64,000 nt of DNA from Auanema rhodensis (lineage: Eukaryota > Nematoda > Chromadorea > Rhabditida > Rhabditidae). The notes beneath the pieces are model-generated. The model was not told the origin of the DNA and ran no database searches. It was given only the letters and a program-made list of their open reading frames with translations. Numbering within the stretch: the stretch's first letter is position 1; each line of letters opens with the position of its first letter. Made by a program: the position numbers and the translations under genes. Location of the stretch: positions 4,092,001 to 4,156,000 of the forward strand of contig OZ059899.1 in assembly GCA_964057225.1 (NCBI GenBank), given 5' to 3'. Below, in pieces: positions 51,597 through 61,073 of the stretch.

Positions 51597-54053
51597 TTTT
51601 AAGCTGCGTCGATCTGTGTTATCAGATTTGCGCTAGCTTAAAAATGCACCGAGATATCAACTGATATAAGTTCACACTTATATCCTCGATTTTCACCCTG
51701 AAGATTTGATTTTTTCGTTGAATAACATTGTCCATCGTCTTTGCCTTGAAAAATGGAATCTAAAAACATCTACTTTTTGCTAAATTTTTTTGAAATTTTT
51801 CGAAAAAATTTTTGTCAAAATGTTTTTGGAAGCAATGTTGAGTGTACATGGAAACTCAACATACACTAATGCATCATTTTTCAAACGATCATAACTAATT
51901 CTTGTATTAAGCGTTTCTCAATGTAGTATAGTGCATTCGATGCGGATTTTTAAGCTGCGTCGATCTGTGTTATCAGATTCGCGCTAGCTTAAAAATTCAC
52001 CGAGATATCAACTGATATAAGTTCACACTTATACCCTCGATTTTCACCCTGAAGAATTAATTTTTTCGTTGAATAACATTGTCCATCGTCTTTGCCTTGA
52101 AAAATGGAATCTAAAAACATCTACTTTTTGCTAAATTATTTTGAAATTTTTCGAAAAAATTTTTGTCAAAATGTTTTTGGAAGCAATGTTGAGTGTACAT
52201 GGAAACTCAACATACACTAATGCATCATTTTTCAAACGATCATAACTAATTTTTGTATTAAGCGTTTCTCAATGTAGTATAGTGCATTCGATGCGGATTT
52301 TTAAGCTGCGTCGATCTGTGTTATCAGATTTGCGCTAGCTTAAAAATGCACCGAGATATCAACTGATATAAGTTCACACTTATATCCTCGATTTTCACCC
52401 TGAAGAATTAATTTTTTCGTTGAATAACATTGTCCATCGTCTTTGCCTTGAAAAATGGAATCTAAAAACATCTACTTTTTGCTAAATTATTTTGAAATTT
52501 TTCGAAAAAATTTTTGTCAAAATGTTTTTGGAAGCAATGTTGAGTGTACATGGAAACTCAACATACACTAATGCATCATTTTTCAAACGATCATAACTAA
52601 TTTTTGTATTAAGCGTTTCTCAATGTAGTATAGTGCATTCGATGCGGATTTTTAAGCTGCGTCGATCTGTGTTATCAGATTTGCGCTAGCTTAAACATGC
52701 ACCGAGATATCAACTGATATAAGTTCACACTTATATCCTCGATTTTCACCCTGAAGAATTAATTTTTTCGTTGAATAACATTGTCCATCGTCTTTGCCTT
52801 GAAAAATGGAATCTAAAAACATCTACTTTTTGCTAAATTATCTTGAAATTTTTCGAAAAAATTTTTGTCAAAATGTTTTTGGAAGCAATGTTGAGTGTAC
52901 ATGGAAACTCAACATACACTAATGCATCATTTTTCAAACGATCATAACTAATTTTTGTATTAAGCGTTTCTCAATGTAGTATAGTGCATTCGATGCGGAT
53001 TTTTAAGCTGCGTCGATCTGTGTTATCAGATTCGCGCTAGCTTAAAAATTCACCGAGATATCAACTGATATAAGTTCACACTTATATCCTCGATTTTCAC
53101 CCTGAAGAATTAATTTTTTCGTTGAATAACATTGTCCATCGTCTTTGCCTTGAAAAAAGGAATCTAAAAACATCTACTTTTTGCTGAATTATTTTGAAAT
53201 TTCTCGAAAAAATTTTTGTCAAAATGTTTTTGGAAGCAATGTTGAGTGTACATGGAAACTCAACATACACTAATGCATCATTTTTCAAACGATCATAACT
53301 AATTTTTGTATTAAGCGTTTCTCAATGTAGTATAGTGCATTCGATGCGGATTTTTAAGCTGCGTCGATCTGTGTTATCAGATTCGCGCTAGCTTAAAAAT
53401 TCACCGAGATATCAACTGATATAAGTTCACACTTATATCCTCGATTTTCACCCTGAAGAATTAATTTTTTCGTTGAATAACATTGTCCATCGTCTTTGCC
53501 TTGAAAAATGGAATCTAAAAACATCTACTTTTTGCTAAATTATTTTGAAATTTTTCGAAAAAATTTTTGTCAAAATGTTTTTGGAAGCAATGTTGAGTGT
53601 ACATGGAAACTCAACATACACTAATGCATCATTTTTCAAACGATCATAACTAATTTTTGTATTAAGCGTTTCTCAATGTAGTATAGTGCATTCGATGCGG
53701 ATTTTTAAGCTGCGTCGATCTGTGTTATCAGATTTGCGCTAGCTTAAAAATGCACCGAGATATCAACTGATATAAGTTCACACTTATATCCTCGATTTTC
53801 ACCCTGAAGAATTAATTTTTTCGTTGAATAACATTGTCCATCGTCTTTGCCTCGAAAAATGGAATCTTAAAACATCTACTTTTTGCTAAATTATTTTGAA
53901 ATTTTTCGAAAAAATTTTTGTCAAAATGTTTTTGGAAGCAATGTTGAGTGTACATGGAAACTCAACATACACTAATGCATCATTTTTCAAACGATCATAA
54001 CTAATTTTTGTATTAAGCGTTTCTCAATGTAGTATAGTGCATTCGATGCGAAT
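51597..54053. repeat. More diverged H-type stretch (units 148-154)
   Basis: These units carry more private changes than their neighbours: GAAGATTTGATT and a run of seven T near 51705 and 51785, TTCTTG near 51900 (unit 148), 33C and 50T with ATACCCTCG (unit 149), AAACATGC and TATCTTG (unit 151). Units 149, 152 and 153 share 33C+50T. Unit 152 is class P. Unit 154 is J but has the consensus end at 315 and 323 followed by 349A, so it leads into the left-type island rather than into a K unit. Confidence 0.72.
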
Positions 54054-55808
54054 TTTTAAGCTGCGTCGTTCTGTGTTATCAGATTTGCGCTAGCTTAAAA
54101 ATGCACCGAGATATCAACTGATAAAAGTTTACACTTATATCCTCGATTTTCACCCTGAAGAATTAATTTTTTCGTTGAATAACTTTGTCCATCGTCTTTG
54201 CCTTGAAAAAAGGAATCTAAAAACATCTACTTTTCGCTAAATTATTTTGAAATTTTTCGAAAAAATTTTTGTCAAAATGTTTTTGGAAGCAATGTTGAGT
54301 GTACATGGAAACTCAACATACACTAATGCATCATTTTTCAAACGATCATAACTAATTTTTGTATTAAGCGTTTCTCAATGTAGTATAGTGCATTCGATGC
54401 GAATTTTTAAGCTGCGTCGTTCTGTGTTATCAGATTTGCGCTAGCTTAAAAATGCACCGAGATATCAACTGATATAAGTTCACACTTATATCCTCGATTT
54501 TCACCCTGAAGAATTAATTTTTTCGTTGAATAACATTGTCCATCGTCTTTGCCTTGAAAAAAGGAATCTAAAAACATCTACTTTTTGCTAAATTATTTTG
54601 AAATTTTTCGAAAAAATTTTTGTCAAAATGTTTTTGGAAGCAATGTTGAGTGTACATGGAAACTCAACATACACTAATGCATCATTTTTCAAACGATCAT
54701 AACTAATTTTTGTATTAAGCGTTTCTCAATGTAGTATAGTGCATTCGATGCGAATTTTTAAGCTGCGTCGTTCTGTGTTATCAGATTTGCGCTAGCTTAA
54801 AAATGCACCGAGATATCAACTGATATAAGTTCACACTTATATCCTCGATTTTCACCCTGAAGAATTAATTTTTTCGTTGAATAACATTGTCCATCGTCTT
54901 TGCCTTGAAAAAAGGAATCTAAAAACATCTACTTTTTGCTAAATTATTTTGAAATTTTTCGAAAAAATTTTTGTCAAAATGTTTTTGGAAGCAATGTTGA
55001 GTGTACATGGAAACTCAACATACACTAATGCATCATTTTTCAAACGATCATAACTAATTTTTGTATTAAGCGTTTCTCAATGTAGTATAGTGCATTCGAT
55101 GCGAATTTTTAAGCTGCGTCGTTCTGTGTTATCAGATTTGCGCTAGCTTAAAAATGCACCGAGATATCAACTGATATAAGTTCACACTTATATCCTCGAT
55201 TTTCACCCTGAAGAATTAATTTTTTCGTTGAATAACATTGTCCATCGTCTTTGCCTTGAAAAAAGGAATCTAAAAACATCTACTTTTTGCTAAATTATTT
55301 TGAAATTTTTCGAAAAAATTTTTGTCAAAATGTTTTTGGAAGCAATGTTGAGTGTACATGGAAACTCAACATACACTAATGCATCATTTTTCAAACGATC
55401 ATAACTAATTTTTGTATTAAGCGTTTCTCAATGTAGTATAGTGCATTCGATGCGAATTTTTAAGCTGCGTCGTTCTGTGTTATCAGATTTGCGCTAGCTT
55501 AAAAATGCACCGAGATATCAACTGATATAAGTTCACACTTATATCCTCGATTTTCACCCTGAAGAATTACTTTTTTCGTTGAATAACATTGTCCATCGTC
55601 TTTGCCTTGAAAAAAGGAATCTAAAAACATCTACTTTTTGCTAAATTATTTTGAAATTTTTCGAAAAAATTTTTGTCAAAATGTTTTTGGAAGCAATGTT
55701 GAGTGTACATGGAAACTCAACATACACTAATGCATCATTTTTCAAACGATCATAACTAATTTTTGCATTAAGCGTTTCTCAATGTAGTATAGTGCATTCG
55801 ATGCGGAT
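54054..55808. repeat. Island of left-domain monomers (units 155-159)
   Basis: Unit 155 has the full class D set (16T, 77T, 131T, 182C), which is otherwise absent after 41 kb, plus a private GATAAAAG near 54121 that breaks the 67-88 hairpin. Units 156-158 are three seemingly identical E units in a row. Unit 159 is E with TTACTTTT near 55569 and TTTGCATT near 55763. Left-type sequence inside the right domain implies transfer by conversion or unequal exchange over more than one unit. Confidence 0.78.
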
Positions 55809-57563
55809 TTTCAAGCTGCGTCGATCTGTGTTATCAGATTTGCGCTAGCTTAAAAATGCACCGAGATATCAACTGATATAAGTTCTCACTTATATCCTCG
55901 ATTTTCACCCTGAAGAATTAATTTTTTCGTTGAATAACATTGTCCATCGTCTTTGCCTTGAAAAATGGAATCTAAAAACATCTACTTTTTGCTAAATTAT
56001 TTTGAAATTTTTCGAAAAAATTTTTGTCAAAATGTTTTTGGAAGCAATGTTGAGTGTACATGGAAACTCAACATACACTAATGCATCATTTTTCAAACGA
56101 TCATAACTAATTTTTGTATTAAGCGTTTCTCAATGTAGTATAGTGCATTCGATGCGGATTTTTAAGCTGCGTCGATCTGTGTTATCAGATTTGCGCTAGC
56201 TTAAAAATGCACCGAGATATCAACTGATATAAGTTCACACTTATATCCTCGATTTTCACCCTGAAGAATTAATTTTTTCGTTGAATAACATTGTCCATCG
56301 TCTTTGCCTTGAAAAATGGAATCTAAAAACATCTACTTTTTGCTAAATTATTTTGAAATTTTTCGAAAAAATTTTTGTCAAAATGTTTTTGGAAGCAATG
56401 TTGAGTGTACATGGAAACTCAACATACACTAATGCATCATTTTTCAAACGATCATAACTAATTTTTGTATTAAGCGTTTCTCAATGTAGTATAGTGCATT
56501 CGATGCGGATTTTTAAGCTGCGTCGATCTGTGTTATCAGATTTGCGCTAGCTTAAAAATTCACCGAGATATCAACTGATATAAGTTCACACTTATATCCT
56601 CGATTTTCACCCTGAAGAATTAATTTTTTCGTTGAATAACATTGTCCATCGTCTTTGCCTTGAAAAAAGGAATCTAAAAACATCTACTTTTTGCTGAATT
56701 ATTTTGAAATTTCTCGAAAAAATTTTTGTCAAAATGTTTTTGGAAGCAATGTTGAGTGTACATGGAAACTCAACATACACTAATGCATCATTTTTCAAAC
56801 GATCATAACTAATTTTTGTATTAAGCGTTTCTCAATGTAGTATAGTGCATTCGATGCGGATTTTTAAGCTGCGTCGATCTGTGTTATCAGATTTGCGCTA
56901 GCTTAAAAATGCACCGAGATATCAACTGATATAAGTTCACACTTATATCCTCGATTTTCACCCTGAAGAATTAATTTTTTCGTTGAATAACATTGTCCAT
57001 CGTCTTTGCCTCGAAAAATGGAATCTTAAAACATCTACTTTTTGCTAAATTATTTTGAAATTTTTCGAAAAAATTTTTGTCAAAATGTTTTTGGAAGCAA
57101 TGTTGAGTGTACATGGAAACTCAACATACACTAATGCATCATTTTTCAAACGATCATAACTAATTTTTGTATTAATCGTTTCTAAATGTAGTATAGTGCA
57201 TTCGATGCGGATTTTTAAGTTGCGTCGATCTGTGTTTTCAGATTTGCGCTAGCTTAAAAATGCACCGAGATATCAACTGATATAAGTTCACACTTATATC
57301 CTCGATTTTCACCCTGAAGAAATAATTTTTTCGTTGAATAACATTGTCCATCGTCTTTGCCTTGAAAAATAGAATCTAAAAACATCTACTTTTTGCTAAA
57401 TTATTTTGAAATTTTTCGAAAAAATTTTTGTCAAAATGTTTTTGGAAGCAATGTTGAGTGTACATGGAAACTCAACATACACTAATGCATCATTTTTCAA
57501 ACGATCATAACTAATTTTTGTATTAAGCGTTTCTCAATGTAGTATAGTGCATTCGATGCGGAT
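55809..57563. repeat. H-H-P-J-K stretch (units 160-164)
   Basis: Unit 160 has TTTTCAAGC at its start and CTC in place of CAC near 55885, in the loop and stem edge of the 67-88 hairpin. Unit 162 is class P (50T, 186G, 203C), a copy of units 152 and 176. The J-K pair that closes the stretch is repeated at once downstream. Confidence 0.75.
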
Positions 57564-60500
57564 TTTTAAGCTGCGTCGATCTGTGTTATCAGATTTGCGC
57601 TAGCTTAAAAATGCACCGAGATATCAACTGATATAAGTTCACACTTATATCCTCGATTTTCACCCTGAAGAATTAATTTTTTCGTTGAATAACATTGTCC
57701 ATCGTCTTTGCCTCGAAAAATGGAATCTTAAAACATCTACTTTTTGCTAAATTATTTTGAAATTTTTCGAAAAAATTTTTGTCAAAATGTTTTTGGAAGC
57801 AATGTTGAGTGTACATGGAAACTCAACATACACTAATGCATCATTTTTCAAACGATCATAACTAATTTTTGTATTAATCGTTTCTAAATGTAGTATAGTG
57901 CATTCGATGCGGATTTTTAAGTTGCGTCGATCTGTGTTTTCAGATTTGCGCTAGCTTAAAAATGCACCGAGATATCAACTGATATAAGTTCACACTTATA
58001 TCCTCGATTTTCACCCTGAAGAAATAATTTTTTCGTTGAATAACATTGTCCATCGTCTTTGCCTTGAAAAATAGAATCTAAAAACATCTACTTTTTGCTA
58101 AATTATTTTGAAATTTTTCGAAAAAATTTTTGTCAAAATGTTTTTGGAAGCAATGTTGAGTGTACATGGAAACTCAACATACACTAATGCATCATTTTTC
58201 AAACGATCATAACTAATTTTTGTATTAAGCGTTTCTCAATGTAGTATAGTGCATTCGATGCGGATTTTTAAGCTGCGTCGATCTGTGTTATCAGATTTGC
58301 GCTAGCTTAAAAATTCACCGAGATATCAACTGATATAAGTTCACACTTATATCCTCGATTTTCACCCTGAAGAAATAATTTTTTCGTTGAATAACATTGT
58401 CCATCGTCTTTGCCTTGAAAAAAGGAATCTAAAAACATCTACTTTTTGCTAAATTATTTTGAAATTTTTCGAAAAAATTTTTGTCAAAATGTTTTTGGAA
58501 GCAATGTTGAGTGTACATGGAAACTCAACATACACTAATGCATCATTTTTCAAACGATCATAACTAATTTTTGTATTAAGCGTTTCTCAATGTAGTATAG
58601 TGCATTCGATGCGGATTTTTAAGCTGCGTCGATCTGTGTTATCAGATTTGCGCTAGCTTAAAAATGCACCGAGATATCAACTGATATAAGTTCACACTTA
58701 TATCCTCGATTTTCACCCTGAAGAAATAATTTTTTCGTTGAATAACATTGTCCATCGTCTTTGCCTTGAAAAAAGGAATCTAAAAACATCTACTTTTTGC
58801 TAAATTATTATGAAATTTTTCGAAAAAATTTTTGTCAAAATGTTTTTGGAAGCAATGTTGAGTGTACATGGAAACTCAACATACACTAATGCATCATTTT
58901 TCAAACGATCATAACTAATTTTTGTATTAATCGTTTCTAAATGTAGTATAGTGCATTCGATGCGGATTTTTAAGTTGCGTCGATCTGTGTTTTCAGATTT
59001 GCGCTAGCTTAAAAATGCACCGAGATATCAACTGATATAAGTTCACACTTATATCCTCGATTTTCACCCTGAAGAAATAATTTTTTCGTTGAATAACATT
59101 GTCCATCGTCTTTGCCTTGAAAAATAGAATCTAAAAACATCTACTTTTTGCTAAATTATTTTGAAATTTTTCGAAAAAATTTTTGTCAAAATGTTTTTGG
59201 AAGCAATGTTGAGTGTACATGGAAACTCAACATACACTAATGCATCATTTTTCAAACGATCATAACTAATTTTTGTATTAAGCGTTTCTCAATGTAGTAT
59301 AGTGCATTCGATGCGGATTTTTAAGCTGCGTCGATCTGTGTTATCAGATTTGCGCTAGCTTAAAAATGCACCGAGATATCAACTGATATAAGTTCACACT
59401 TATATCCTCGATTTTCACCCTGAAGAATTAATTTTTTCGTTGAATAACATTGTCCATCGTCTTTGCCTCGAAAAATGGAATCTTAAAACATCTACTTTTT
59501 GCTAAATTATTTTGAAATTTTTCGAAAAAATTTTTGTCAAAATGTTTTTGGAAGCAATGTTGAGTGTACATGGAAACTCAACATACACTAATGCATCATT
59601 TTTCAAACGATCATAACTAATTTTTGTATTAATCGTTTCTAAATGTAGTATAGTGCATTCGATGCGGATTTTTAAGTTGCGTCGATCTGTGTTTTCAGAT
59701 TTGCGCTAGCTTAAAAATGCACCGAGATATCAACTGATATAAGTTCACACTTATATCCTCGATTTTCACCCTGAAGAAATAATTTTTTCGTTGAATAACA
59801 TTGTCCATCGTCTTTGCCTTGAAAAATAGAATCTAAAAACATCTACTTTTTGCTAAATTATTTTGAAATTTTTCGAAAAAATTTTTGTCAAAATGTTTTT
59901 GGAAGCAATGTTGAGTGTACATGGAAACTCAACATACACTAATGCATCATTTTTCAAACGATCATAACTAATTTTTGTATTAAGCGTTTCTCAATGTAGT
60001 ATAGTGCATTCGATGCGGATTTTTAAGCTGCGTCGATCTGTGTTATCAGATTTGCGCTAGCTTAAAAATTCACCGAGATATCAACTGATATAAGTTCACA
60101 CTTATATCCTCGATTTTCACCCTGAAGAAATAATTTTTTCGTTGAATAACATTGTCCATCGTCTTTGCCTTGAAAAAAGGAATCTAAAAACATCTACTTT
60201 TTGCTAAATTATTTTGAAATTTTTCGAAAAAATTTTTGTCAAAATGTTTTTGGAAGCAATGTTGAGTGTACATGGAAACTCAACATACACTAATGCATCA
60301 TTTTTCAAACGATCATAACTAATTTTTGTATTAAGCGTTTCTCAATGTAGTATAGTGCATTCGATGCGGATTTTTAAGCTGCGTCGATCTGTGTTATCAG
60401 ATTTGCGCTAGCTTAAAAATGCACCGAGATATCAACTGATATAAGTTCACACTTATATCCTCGATTTTCACCCTGAAGAAATAATTTTTTCGTTGAATAA

Positions 60501-61073
60501 CATTGTCCATCGTCTTTGCCTTGAAAAAAGGAATCTAAAAACATCTACTTTTTGCTAAATTATTCTGAAATTTTTCGAAAAAATTTTTGTCAAAATGTTT
60601 TTGGAAGCAATGTTGAGTGTACATGGAAACTCAACATACACTAATGCATCATTTTTCAAACGATCATAACTAATTTTTGTATTAATCGTTTCTAAATGTA
60701 GTATAGTGCATTCGATGCGGATTTTTAAGTTGCGTCGATCTGTGTTTTCAGATTTGCGCTAGCTTAAAAATGCACCGAGATATCAACTGATATAAGTTCA
60801 CACTTATATCCTCGATTTTCACCCTGAAGAAATAATTTTTTCGTTGAATAACATTGTCCATCGTCTTTGCCTTGAAAAAAGGAATCTAAAAACATCTACT
60901 TTTTGCTAAATTATTCTGAAATTTTTCGAAAAAATTTTTGTCAAAATGTTTTTGGAAGCAATGTTGAGTGTACATGGAAACTCAACATACACTAATGCAT
61001 CATTTTTCAAACGATCATAACTAATTTTTGTATTAAGCGTTTCTCAATGTAGTATAGTGCATTCGATGCGGAT
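57564..61073. repeat. Two tandem copies of a 5-mer HOR (J-K-L-L-K), 1755 bp each
   Basis: Units 165-169 (57564-59318) and 170-174 (59319-61073) line up one for one: J, K with 110A, L with 50T, L ending 315T+323A, then a unit starting 8T+25T with 110A. Unit 168 has 194A where unit 173 has 194C, and unit 174 has 194C without the 158T+159A of unit 169. The J-K pair before it (units 163-164, 56862-57563) is an extra dimer copy. Confidence 0.82.

Noticed and set aside
53097-53288. 63-codon minus-strand ORF repeated at 56607-56798 and 61521-61712
   Set aside because: A single base (186G) removes a stop in an otherwise identical non-coding repeat. The translation has low complexity and no known motif, and the copies are duplicates of one haplotype rather than a conserved gene family.
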